A stretch of DNA of 64,000 nt from Larix kaempferi (Eukaryota > Streptophyta > Pinopsida > Pinales > Pinaceae), in NCBI GenBank assembly GCA_027924585.1, contig BSBM01000602.1, forward strand, positions 4,215,501-4,279,500. Reading direction: 5' to 3'. A model generated the notes under the pieces. The model ran no database searches, was not told the DNA's origin, and saw only the letters and a program-made list of their open reading frames with translations. Shown piece by piece: positions 1 through 9,150 of this stretch; within the stretch, counting starts at the first letter, position 1, and every line of letters starts with the position of its first letter. The translations under genes were made by a program, and so were the position numbers.

Positions 1-302
1 CCACTGCTCTACTCCCTCGCATCATTCATCCTCCTTTACGCCATTCTCATAGAGTTTTAAAACCCTAATTCCTAGTCCAAACAATATAATAGTATAATAT
101 TATTATTATAATATTCCACCAAAAAAATATTATTATTATTATTATTATAAATTTCAAATTAAAAAAAAACTATATATTTTTTTTTATTTATATACATAGT
201 TAAACAAATTATTAATTAATTGTTATTAATATTTTTCCAAAAAACAAAAGAAAAAAAATTTCCAATTTTTTTCGAAGAATTCGTGTCAAAGCTGGAGTCG
301 TT
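1..302. other. AT-rich non-coding
   Basis: I see no gene here. Positions about 90-240 are runs of A/T with TTA/TAA simple repeats. Confidence 0.6.
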
Positions 303-1536
303 ATGTTTCCATCATTTAGCCAAATCATGTATGGCCAAAAGCCAAGAAGAAGTATAGAATCTAATCTTGATGAAATCGAAAAGAGATGGCTTAAGGAAGA
401 GGAAACATACACCAAATTGAAAGTGATTGTATTGGAAATACAAGAAGAAATAGCCAGGAAGAAAGTAAAGGAAGAAGCTATTGCGACTCCCAAGTTATCA
501 GGTCAAGTAGATCTAGGAATTGCATCTGCACTCACGACAAAAGAAGGGACTACGAACATAAAGGAAAAAGCTATTATGACTTCCGAGTTCTCAGGTCAAG
601 TTGAGCTGGGAACTGCATCTTCACTCATGACAGAAGAAAGGACTACGACCATAATGGAAGAAGAAACTACGTCTCCCAAATTCCCAAGTAATGAAGGACA
701 AGGTACTGCGACGACTCCTAAATATTCAACTAGGGAGGAGTATGAAGTTGCTACGACAACCAGAAAGGAAGGAAATCCTCGTCGTCCACCTCCTTATAGC
801 CCTCCTCACAAAAGACTCAAGCCACCAGATTCCAAGAGGGATAACAAAAGATACCCCATCTACAAAACTCAAAATGAAATACTTAGTAAAAAATATGCAC
901 GTCTACTGGAATTTCCCCGCGGTTTCTTACAAGGTAGGGAAGTAAGGCACATTAATATGCTAGCTGAAAAATCTATAAAATTGCCCCACGGAACTCAAGA
1001 ACAAGGACAAACCAGAGATCACATTGGGATTCCCAGTCAAAGCAAAGTGTATGATAAGGAAGACAATAACAAAGACGATGGAACAAAAGAAGACAAGAAT
1101 GGGAAAGATCAAGATGATATTGGCAATCATAATGTCAATATCAATGGTAAAGAAAATGACGATGTCATAGATTATAAAACACTAAATATTGTTGGAAGCG
1201 GTGTCAATATTAAGGACAATTATGAAAGAATTAAACTTGTAGAACAATACAATGATGAAAGCATAAAAAACTAAAAATGATCCTAATAAAGAAGGAAACT
1301 TTGAAGATAAGGCGACACTTGGAAAGGAAAAAGTTCTACCAATTGTCGCAAGTCAAGATATTCGAGAATATCAAGATGGAAAGGATCCCAGGGAACAACT
1401 AACGACAAACTTGTCAGACAAAGAAGTAAGTACATTACTAATATTTTCCTCTACAGATAAGAAAACCATATCAAAACATGCAAAATTATCAAAGATCCAC
1501 ATAAAATTAGAAGAGCACAGGAACACCGTCAAATAA
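303..1536 (+). pseudogene. Unrecognised Lys/Glu/Asp-rich ORF, frameshifted
   Basis: I do not recognise this gene. An ATG at 303 opens 323 codons ending at 1274. The first 60 residues look like a charged coiled coil. Residues about 60-120 hold two imperfect copies of a roughly 33-residue unit containing SGQVDLGIAS and SGQVELGTAS. A Pro-rich stretch (RRPPPYSPPHKRLKPP) follows, and then a tail rich in Asp, Asn and Lys. The stop at 1272 lies just after a run of six A (1265-1270). The +1 frame is open from 1267 to a TAA at 1534 (about 89 codons) and has the same K/E/D bias, so one indel in the A run probably broke a gene of about 410 codons. It could be an extra ORF of a decayed retroelement or a low-complexity host protein. 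Confidence 0.4.
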
Positions 1537-2334
1537 GTAGATCCGAAATATACGCCGATTAGTTGTTATGCGTTCATCTACAGAATCATAAGCATGATAA
1601 AATTTGAATGGAAATGTGACCAATTATTCCAAGAACTGCTAAATTGTGGCACAGTTATTCGTGGCAAGAATTCCAGCTGCAACACGCTCGTAGAAGATTC
1701 GTGGTCGAATATTTTCAGAGCGGGATGACTTGTAATAAACCTAATTGGTTATTACAAATGTATTTATTATTATATTAGGATAATTAATTATTAATTATTA
1801 AATTACATGTCTATTTATCAATAGACATGTCTATTCCTGTTAGGCCATATTTAATATCGACCTTTCCTATTGTAAAGTCATCAATTCAATTATTAAAAAA
1901 TATATATATTATCTATTAAAATAATCATGTAAGACTTGTACCTTACACTAGTGCACCCTCATGGTGATATTGTGGACACCACTTGGTGAATGCGTCCTCT
2001 TTGGGAGAGATTCTCTCTTATTTATGTGATTTTGGTAATTTATGATCCCTCTTCTTAGTTTTTAGGGGCTGCAAGCTATTTTCTAGCTTCCACTCTTACA
2101 CAATGCATTGATGATCCTGTTTTTGTGCTTCCACATAATAATTGTTGTAACTCCTCCTCATGGAGCTATTTTGGGTTAAGTAACCACCCCACATGAGCGT
2201 CCACTCTCCTAATTCAAATTTGGGAGTGGGCCCCACCTTATCCAGCCCCTCCTGATGCAAATTTGAGTTTCTCTCTCATGAAATTCAAGTGGGTTCCACC
2301 CAACTTGAATTAGCTCTATTTTCCCTTTGGAATC
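1537..2334. other. Non-coding flank, possibly the divergent U3 of a 5' LTR
   Basis: There is no convincing reading frame. The stretch holds inverted repeats at 1731-1756, 1805-1830 and 2282-2311. It lies directly upstream of the shared part of the copia 5' LTR but does not resemble the U3 of the 3' LTR. TG-starting candidates for an LTR border occur at 1839 and 1928, but neither can be confirmed. Confidence 0.45.
1731..1830. repeat. Two neighbouring hairpins
   Basis: At 1731-1756 a stem of about 10 bp pairs TGTAATAAACC with GGTTATTACA, with one bulged A. At 1805-1830 a perfect 11-bp stem pairs ACATGTCTATT with AATAGACATGT around a TATC loop. No role is known. Confidence 0.6.
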
Positions 2335-2705
2335 AGGACAGGACAAGTATAAATAGAGATCGGGAGATCTCTATTTGGACATCTCATTATTCACTTGTAC
2401 ATCACTCAAAAAGTGGCGCACTAGTTGAGGAGGAGGAGGAGCTGCTAGTAGAAGACTATCTCTTGTACTTTGGTTGTACCTTGGTTGTATTATTGCTCTA
2501 TCTATCTCTGAGGAAGTTGTGGGGTTTTTCACCTTAGGGTTTTCCCCACGGAAACTCTGTGTGTCTATTGTCTCTTATGGTTGCATCTTCTTATGATCGA
2601 CATGCTTGATATGATTGATGTGCATTGTTATACTTGATATGCTGTGCATGTTATTCTCTCAGTAAAGATCCTAGAGTATATTGAATTAATGCTAAAAAAT
2701 TAACA
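2335..2705 (+). repeat. Copia 5' LTR, the part shared with the 3' LTR
   Basis: It begins AGGACAGGACAAGTATAAAT and ends in AACA directly before the primer-binding site. It matches 8663-9022 with few substitutions and one 11-bp duplication near 2470-2490. Upstream of 2335 the similarity stops abruptly. Confidence 0.85.
2348..2376 (+). promoter_or_regulatory. TATA box overlapping a 26-nt palindrome
   Basis: TATAAATA lies at 2348-2355. The palindrome at 2351-2376 has two perfect 11-nt arms, AAATAGAGATC and GATCTCTATTT, around GGGA. Transcription should start about 25-30 bp further on, so the palindrome sits in the core promoter. Confidence 0.7.
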
Positions 2706-2717
2706 TGGTATCAGAGC
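2706..2717 (+). other. Primer-binding site, initiator-Met tRNA type
   Basis: TGGTATCAGAGC directly follows the LTR end. This is the classic plant Ty1/copia site complementary to the 3' end of initiator-Met tRNA, used to prime minus-strand DNA. Confidence 0.95.
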
Positions 2718-3279
2718 TTCCCTGAGAAGAAGACATTGTGCAGTGGCGGAAACTAGGGTTTCTTGTTTATTGGGTTTCTCTCCATAGATTTTGGAAAAGC
2801 GGTAAGGTAGATTGACTCTACTCATCAAGGAGAATCTATCTGTCCAATCAGAATTCAATTATGTCACTTTCAATTTTGGCCCTAAAGATTAGGGTTTCCA
2901 CAAAAATAGGAATTTCTAAAATCTGAAGACATAGTTGGAAGCTCTTTGGAAAAATCGAAGTTTAGAGCTTTGGATCGAGATTTTTGGTTGGGTGAAGCTC
3001 CGAGAAACTCAAACCCTAATTCAGGGTCCTCCCTAATGAATCCCCGAAGACTAAAAGGCATTTCCAAAGGGTAAAACTTTGCAGATCTCAAATTCTGAAT
3101 ATACCAGGCTGATCAGCTCATCAAGGTGCATCTTTCTATCCTTTCAGAATTTTGAAATTCACATTTTGAATTTTTAGGGTTTCTCTGACAAACCCTAATC
3201 CAGCTCCAGATCCAGGTTTCAACAAATCAAGTGGTAAGACCTAAATCTTTTCTATTTCCATTTGAAGTACTCTTTAAAG
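2718..3279 (+). other. Copia untranslated leader
   Basis: This is the leader between the primer site and the gag ATG at 3280. It contains several copies of TTAGGGTTT or its complement AAACCCTAA (for example near 2888, 3012 and 3174). No ORF is supported. Confidence 0.6.
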
Positions 3280-4150
3280 ATGTCTCATCACACCAAGCTT
3301 GAGGATAAGCTTGATGGAGTTGATAACTTCCGAGCATGGAAGTATAGGATTGGGTTAATCCTAGAAGAAAATGATTTGGACACTTACATCAGTGAAGAGG
3401 TCCCTGTCCCAGAGGGAGAAGAGGCTAAGGCCTTACACAAGAAGAATTTGGTCAAGGCTAAGAGAATCATTGCTGATTCTATCAAAGACCATCTCATACC
3501 TCATGTGTCTTCCCTAAAGACACCTAAGCAGATGTTTGACTCCTTAACCAAGTTGTTTGAAGGAAAGAACATAAATTGGAAGATGACTCTGCATAACCAA
3601 TTGAAAGGGGTAAAACTTCAGAATGGAGAGACCATTCAATCCTACTTTTCTAAGGTCCCTCAAATAAAGGAACAACTTGAAGCTGTGGATGAAGTAGTGG
3701 AGAATGGTGAAATTGTGATGACCACATTAAATGGCCTACCTAGGTCATGGGACTCCTTCATCCAAGGAATCTGTGCAAGGAAGAAATTGATCTCTTTCAG
3801 TAGACTGTGGGAGGAATGTTCACAAGAAGAAGCAAGGCTTGTGTCCTGAGAAGAAAAGATGGGGAATGAAGATCAAGCTCTCACAGCTCATGCCAAGAAA
3901 GGAAATTTCAAAGGAGAGAGATCTCATAGGAAATCTTTTCACCATACTCAAAGGGAGAAATTTAAAGATCCTTCTCTTGGTAGATGTTTTACATGTAATG
4001 AGAAGGGACACTTTTCCCGAGATTGTCCCAAGAACAAGAAGGACAACAACAACAACTTCAATAAGAAGAAGAAGAACAACAAGAAGAGATATCATGCTCA
4101 TGCTGCCGAGGATGATGAACCTCCCAGGAAGAAGGATAGAGCAGAAAGTG
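3280..4150 (+). pseudogene. gag: Copia gag: nucleocapsid with zinc knuckle
   Basis: Gag forms the particle and binds the element RNA. ATG 3280 is the first good start (MSHHTKLEDKLDGVDNFRAW). The 190 residues to 3849 match the UBN2-type gag domain of plant copia elements, including GLPRSWDSF near the end. A TGA at 3847 interrupts the frame; the reading then continues in the same frame into a CCHC zinc knuckle at 3985-4026 (C-x2-C-x4-H-x4-C in CFTCNEKGHFSRDC), followed by an Asn/Lys-rich basic stretch. The TGA could come from CGA by a C-to-T change. A non-functional copy. Confidence 0.9.
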
Positions 4151-4560
4151 ATGACTCATCAAGTGAAGATGAATATGTTCTAATCTCAGCTCTCACAGGT
4201 ACTATCTCTCATGGTTGTAATGATTGGCTTATTGACAGTGGGGCTTCCAAACACATGACTGGGTTTAAAGAATCTTTTGTAAATATATCTGAACATGAGT
4301 CACCCCACAAAGTGAAACTTGGGGATGACTATCAATACCCTATCAAAGGAAGTGGTGAAGCCTCCTACAACCTAGACTCTGGGAAGTCCTTGGAGATGAA
4401 AGAAGTTCTTTATGTACCTGGGCTCAAGAACAACTTACTCTCCATATCTGCATTGGATGCAAAAGGCACGAGGGTTGCATTTGTAGATGGCCAAGTTCTA
4501 ATGTGGCCAAAAGGTAAAACTATAGATGATGCAGTGGTGATTGGAGAGCAAGAGGGATGA
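4151..4560 (+). pseudogene. Copia aspartic protease
   Basis: The protease releases the polyprotein domains. The active-site motif DSGAS lies in DWLIDSGASKHMTG, with its Asp codon at 4234-4236. The later GLKNNLLSISAL is the usual copia C-terminal protease signature. It is in frame with gag; a TGA at 4558 separates it from the integrase. Confidence 0.88.
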
Positions 4561-5652
4561 TTGTATAAATTGAAGGGACAACCTGAACATGCCATGGTAC
4601 ATGAATCCATGGAGCCAAGTGAACTTTGGCATAGAAGGCTTGCTTATGTGCACTATAGAGCATTACCAATTGCAAGCAAAGCTGTAGAGGGTCTTCCTGA
4701 AATCAAGACCAAGCATGAAGGTGTTTGCAAAGGATGTGCAAAAGGAAAGAACATTAAGAAGGCATTTCCAAGAAGTGAAAGCAAAGCCAAAGGAATTTTG
4801 GAAATCATCCACTCCGATGTATGCGGTCTGATGTCATCCAGTTCTCTGAGTGGGTATGTATATTATGCCTCTTTCATTGATGATTTCTCTAGGAAAACTT
4901 GGGTTTACTTCTTTAAGAACAAGGATGAAGTGTTTGATAAGTTCAAGAAATTCAAAGCCTTGATGGAAAATCAAACTGATAAGAAGATCAAGACCTTCAG
5001 ATCCGACAATGGCAGAGAATTCACTTCAGGTGACTTCAAGAAGCTATGCAGTGATTCAGGGATTAAGAGGGAGTTGACTGCTCACAATCCACAAAAAAAT
5101 GGAGTTGCAGAAAGAAAGAATAGAACAATCATGGAAGCAGCATGGGCAATGCTGCATAACCAGGATCTACCTTTGCATCTATGGGTAGAAGCAGCTAGGA
5201 CAGCTGTATATGTGCAGAACAAAACACCTCACAAGATATTGGACAACAAGACACCAGAAGAAGTCTTCTCTGGTAAGAAACCTGAAGTCAGCCATCTCAG
5301 AATATTTGGTTGTCCAGTATACACTCATGTCCCAAAGGAAAAGAGGACTAAGCTAGATCCTTTAGGAAAGAAGGGTATCTTTGTGCGTTACAGTGAAATC
5401 TCGAAGGCATACAGAATATACTTTCCAGGGTTCAAGAAGATTAATGTCAGCAGGGATGTAACATTTGATGAAAAATTAGCCTTCATCAAATCAAGAAAGA
5501 CACCTGTTGAAGATCATGAAGAACCAAAGGAAACCAGATTTCAAGACACTATTATGACTGAAGCAATTCCAGATGCAGATCATGAAATTGAAGATCCGCA
5601 AGAACCTGTAGATCCACCTCGTGAGAAGAACTCTCACAAGAGGAAACCTTGA
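4561..5652 (+). pseudogene. Copia integrase
   Basis: The integrase joins element DNA to the genome. The GAG-pre-integrase motif ELWHRRLAYVHYRAL comes first, then the zinc residues (CKGCAKGK). The catalytic core has Asp at 4816 (HSDVCG), Asp at 5005 (RSDNGREF) and Glu at 5110 (GVAERKN). Only 34 residues lie between the second Asp and the Glu, one fewer than the usual 35; a codon seems to be missing in LTAHNPQKNG. The C-terminal part (HLRIFGCPVYTHVPKEKRTK) is present. The frame ends at a TGA at 5650, and two more stops (5698 and 5803) precede the RT. Confidence 0.9.
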
Positions 5653-6750
5653 TGGGCTAGAGAGCTCATTCAATATGTAGAAAGATATGGCATTCCATAA
5701 GAAGAACACAGAGCAAAGAAGAGAACTAGATCACATACCATCTATGTTGCTTTACTATGTGATATTATAAACAAAGAACCTTCCAGTTATGAAGAGGCAG
5801 CATAAAAGAAAGAATGGAAGGATGCCATGGTCGAAGAATATCAATCGATCATGAAGAATGATGTTTGGGATGTGGTCCCAAGACCTGAAGGGAAGTCTGT
5901 GGTGACTTCCAAATGGATCTACAAGATCAAGCATGATGTAGATGGCAGCATAGAAAAATACAAGGCAAGGTTTGTAGCTGGTGGCTTCTCTCAAAAAGAG
6001 AGAATAGATTATGAAGAAACTTTTGCTCCTGTAGCCAGATACACTTCCATCAGAACAATACTTGCTCTGGCTGCAGTGATGAAATGGAAGATACACCAGA
6101 TGGATGTCAAGACAACCTTCTTGAATGGTGTAGTCGAGGAGGAAGTGTATGTGGAGCAGCCACTTGGTTTTGAGACACATGATAGGAAGTCATATGTGTG
6201 TAGGTTGAAGAAATCCTTGTATGGTTTGAAGCAAGCTCCTAGGACTTGGTATGGTAGGATGGACAGTTTCCTATCCAGTTTGGGCTTTACCAAGAGTAAA
6301 GCAGATTCCAAACTTTACTACAAGGTTGAGGAAGGCAATCCTGTGATACTACTCCTGTATGTGGATGACCTGTTTGTTACAGGTGATAATAGTTTGATTG
6401 CTGATACCAAGAGGAAGCTTGCTGCCGAGTTCGAGATGAAGGACTTGGGGATGATGCACTACATTCTAGGTATGTGGCAGAGTGCAGATGGAATATTCCT
6501 TGGATAAGGGAAGTATGCAGTAGAGATCCTGAAGAGGTTTGGGATGATGGACTGCAAGGCCATGGCCACACCTATGGCATCGAACCTGAAGCTTTTGTGT
6601 GATGCTTCATCTGATCCAGTTGATGTCACTATGTATCGTCAAATGATTGGGTCCTTGATGTACCCGACGAACACGAGACCAGATATTTTCTTTGCGGTGA
6701 ACACATTGAGCCAGTTCCTAACAGATCCGAGGAGTGTTCACCTGGTTGCT
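5653..6750 (+). pseudogene. Copia reverse transcriptase
   Basis: It copies element RNA into DNA. Family motifs are KWIYKIKHDVDGSIEKYKAR, the second-block Asp in HQMDVKTTFLNG, SLYGLKQAPRTWY and the catalytic LLLYVDDLFV at 6352-6381 (YVDD). Stops at 5803 and 6505 interrupt it; the second replaces the residue before GKYAVEILKRF, usually Gln, which fits CAA to TAA. The frame is the same as gag. Confidence 0.92.
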
Positions 6751-7314
6751 GTAAAGCATATTCTGAGGTACATGAAGGGTACGATTGATTATGGGCTCAA
6801 GTATGATGCAAATTAAAAGTTTAACGTGGAGGGTTATGTTGATTCAGATTGGGCAGGCAGTGCTGCAGATAGGAAGAGCACTTTCGGGTGCTGCTTTAGT
6901 ATGGGATTAAGTGTGATATCTTGGTTTAGCAGGAAGCAGTCTTGCGTAGCACTGAGTACAACCGAAGCAGAGTATGTTGCAGCTTGTTTGGCTAGTTGTG
7001 AGGTAGTATGGCTAAGGAAGCTGTTGTCTTAGCTATTTGATCTCCCGTTGGATGCTACTGGTATCTTTTGTGACAACCAGAGTTGTGTGAAGCTGTCTGA
7101 GAACCCAATGTTCCATGACAGGTCGAAGCACATAGAGATCAAATATCACTATATCAGGGATATGGTGCAGAGAGGATCAGTGAAGCTCCTGTATGTTGTG
7201 ACGGATGAGCAGGTTGCAGATATGTTGACGAAACCACTAGCCAGAGTGAAGTTTGAGTACTTCAGAGGGAGGCTTGGTGTTCTTCAGATTGATGACACTT
7301 CAAGGAAGAAGTGA
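6751..7314 (+). pseudogene. Copia RNase H and end of pol
   Basis: RNase H removes RNA from the RNA-DNA hybrid. The pieces read GYVDSDWAGSAADRKST (first Asp), CVALSTTEAEYVAACLA (Glu) and GIFCDNQSCVKLSENP (Asp), then RSKHIEIKYHYIRDMV near the end, all typical of Ty1/copia. In-frame stops lie at 6814 (TAA) and 7030 (TAG, where Gln is usual before LFDLPLD). The TGA at 7312 is probably the original end. Confidence 0.9.
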
Positions 7315-7393
7315 TGGACACATTTGCAGAAGCCATTCCAAGCATGGTGGTAGGAGTATCCTCCCATGGATGTGGATATAAGCATTGTGTGAT

Positions 7394-7752
7394 GAGCATC
7401 AGGACAATGCTCCAGTTACTGCTTTGGATATGATCAATTGGATCATGTCTATGTTTATGCATCATGTTGGATGCTGGATATGATCAGTTGGATCATGTAT
7501 ATGATATGCATAAGGTGGATGCATGATATGTATCAGGTGGATACATTGTATGATCAGGTGGATCATGTATGTGATATGCATCAGGTGGATGCATGATATG
7601 TATCAGGTGGATACATTGTATGATCAGGATGATCATGTGTGATGAGTATCAGGATGATGCTCTGGATGACTTGCATCAGGACGACACAGAGATGATGATC
7701 AGGATGATCATGGACATCAGGATGATGTATGATGAGTATTAGGTTGATACTC
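7394..7752 (+). repeat. Array of short hairpins with constant loops and covarying stems
   Basis: At least a dozen short inverted repeats follow one another. Most share a five-base loop close to AGGTG or AGGAT while the stems differ. Examples: TGTATC-AGGTG-GATACA at 7529-7545 and 7599-7615; TGCATC-AGGTG-GATGCA at 7577-7593; TGATC-AGGTG-GATCA at 7551-7565; TGATC-AGGAT-GATCA at 7621-7635 and 7696-7710; GAGTATC-AGGAT-GATGCTC at 7644-7662; ACATC-AGGAT-GATGT at 7714-7728; GAGTATT-AGGTT-GATACTC at 7734-7752. The array sits in the element's 3' untranslated part. Confidence 0.85.
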
Positions 7753-7781
7753 TGTGGCCGTGGACAGGTTGTGCAAATAAG

Positions 7782-8180
7782 CATATAATAGCGCCCTGGG
7801 AGATTTGCAGTTGCTCTTGCTAGGTTTTTTCGCTGGCATATAATAGCTCCCTGGGAGATCTGGAAAATGCTCTTTCGAGGTTTTGCTTAGAGGGACATAT
7901 AATAGCGCCCTGGGAGATTTGCAGATGCTCTTGCTAGGTTTTTCCACTGGCATATAATAGCTCCCTGGGAGATCTGGCAAATTCTCTTGCTAGGTTTTGT
8001 CCATGGCATATAATTTCTCCCTGGGAGATCTTGCAGGTTGTGTTGGGCACGTAATCAGTCCTGAGATGCTCTTGCTAGGTTTTGGTTGGTCACATGTAAT
8101 AGCTCCCTGGGAGATCCGATAGGTTGAGCAGTGTGCTCGTAATCAGTCCTGGGATGCTCTTGCTAGGTTTTGTTGATGCA
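7782..8180 (+). repeat. 55-59-bp tandem minisatellite
   Basis: Units begin CATATAATAGCKCCCTGGGA and contain GCTCTTGCTAGGTTTT. They start at 7782, 7837, 7896, 7951 and 8007, with more diverged ones near 8049, 8091 and 8130. The array follows the hairpin array and precedes the purine tract, so it belongs to the copia 3' region. Apparent minus-strand ORFs over it are products of the repeat. Confidence 0.85.
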
Positions 8181-8411
8181 CGTAATAAGTCTTAAGGATT
8201 CCACAGTATGGCCAGTGATGATGAAGACCTGCAGGTGGTGGGCCTACATCCAGTATGAAAAAGGACTAGCTCTGTAGAACTTCCTATGATGAGTAGATTC
8301 AGAGATTGATTGAGATAATAGCAGCCATGACGAGGATGATGATTCGCTGATGATGATCCAGAGAATAAGACTTGTGCCAGTAGATCTGTGTTGAGAAATA
8401 CCTTCCTAGTT

Positions 8412-8420
8412 AAGAGGGAG
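8412..8420 (+). other. Copia polypurine tract
   Basis: AAGAGGGAG directly precedes the TG of the 3' LTR, the expected place for the plus-strand DNA primer. Confidence 0.8.
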
Positions 8421-9022
8421 TGTTGATGTATATGTAACTTCGGAATGTATTTCACCTATGTATTTCATCTATGCATATTGTACTCCTATAGATATGTGTT
8501 ATTCCTCTATAAGGAAGTGTCGTCATTTGTATTGACAAGTGTCGCAAGTGTCGTAACTTGCCGATGGGTTATTAGACCACCATGTGTGGGGTCAGCCCGG
8601 ATTAAGTTAACCATGGGTTATTAGGCTAAGCTAGACAAGTCGGCCCCATTAGTTTATTGGGTAGGACAGGACAAGTATAAATAGAGATCGGGAGATCTCT
8701 ATTTGGACATCTCATTATTCACTTGTACATCACTCAGAAAGTGGCGCACTAGTTGAGGAGGAGGAGGAGCTGCTAGTAGAAGACTATCTCTTGTACTTTG
8801 GTTGTATTATTGCTCTATCTATCTCTGAGGAAGTTGTGGGGTTTTTCACCTTAGGGTTTTCCCCACGGAAACTCTGTGTGTCTATTGTCTCTTATGGTTG
8901 CATCTTATTATGATTGGCATGCTTGATATGATTGATGTGCATTGTTATACTTGATATGCTGTACATGTTATTCTCTTAGTAAAGATCCTAGAGTATATTG
9001 AATTAATTTTCAAAAATTAACA
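8421..9022 (+). repeat. Copia 3' LTR
   Basis: It starts TGTTGATGTATATG and ends AAAAATTAACA (602 bp). The first 242 bp (U3) have no counterpart at the 5' end; the rest matches 2335-2705. Confidence 0.9.
8676..8704 (+). promoter_or_regulatory. TATA box and palindrome, 3' LTR copy
   Basis: TATAAATA lies at 8676-8683. The same 11-bp-arm palindrome as in the 5' LTR lies at 8679-8704, unchanged. Confidence 0.7.
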
Positions 9023-9150
9023 TTCTCATCCAGGTATGGGAGGATCCCATTACCAGTAGAGACGGACAATTACCTTACTTCTACATAGGTACCTCTACTC
9101 GTCCAGGTTCTCAGCCAGGTATGGGAGGATCCCATCGGCAGTAAAGACGA
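9023..9150 (+). repeat. Two copies of an 85-bp-period repeat flanking the copia
   Basis: TTCTCATCCAGGTATGGGAG at 9023 recurs as TTCTCAGCCAGGTATGGGAG at 9108. Both are followed by GATCCCAT and CAGTA(G/A)AGACG. The first copy abuts the LTR, so the copia probably landed inside this repeat. Confidence 0.6.

Larger units (their letters stand above)
2335..9022 (+). mobile_element. Ty1/copia LTR retrotransposon, decayed
   Basis: The order is LTR, Met-type primer site, gag, protease, integrase, RT, RNase H, a repeat-rich 3' region, purine tract and LTR. Integrase before RT defines Ty1/copia. The two LTRs share about 360-370 bp around and after the TATA box (2335-2705 and 8663-9022) but have unrelated sequence upstream, so the true left border is uncertain. 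The whole polyprotein lies in one frame (3280-7314) with eight in-frame stops and no frameshift. The right flank starts TTCTC; no matching duplication was found on the left. The element is not autonomous now. Confidence 0.93.

Noticed and set aside
1426-1456. A 31-nt stretch with GTAAGT, TACTAAT and TCTACAG, like a tiny intron in the unknown ORF
   Set aside because: It is far below known plant intron sizes and its removal leads quickly to a stop.
7717-7980. 87-codon minus-strand frame with repeated PRALLY and LPGSYYMP words
   Set aside because: It only translates the 55-59-bp tandem repeat within the copia 3' region.
7394-8180. CRISPR-like reading of the copia repeat arrays
   Set aside because: There are no constant repeats with unique spacers, no cas genes, and the context is a plant retrotransposon.
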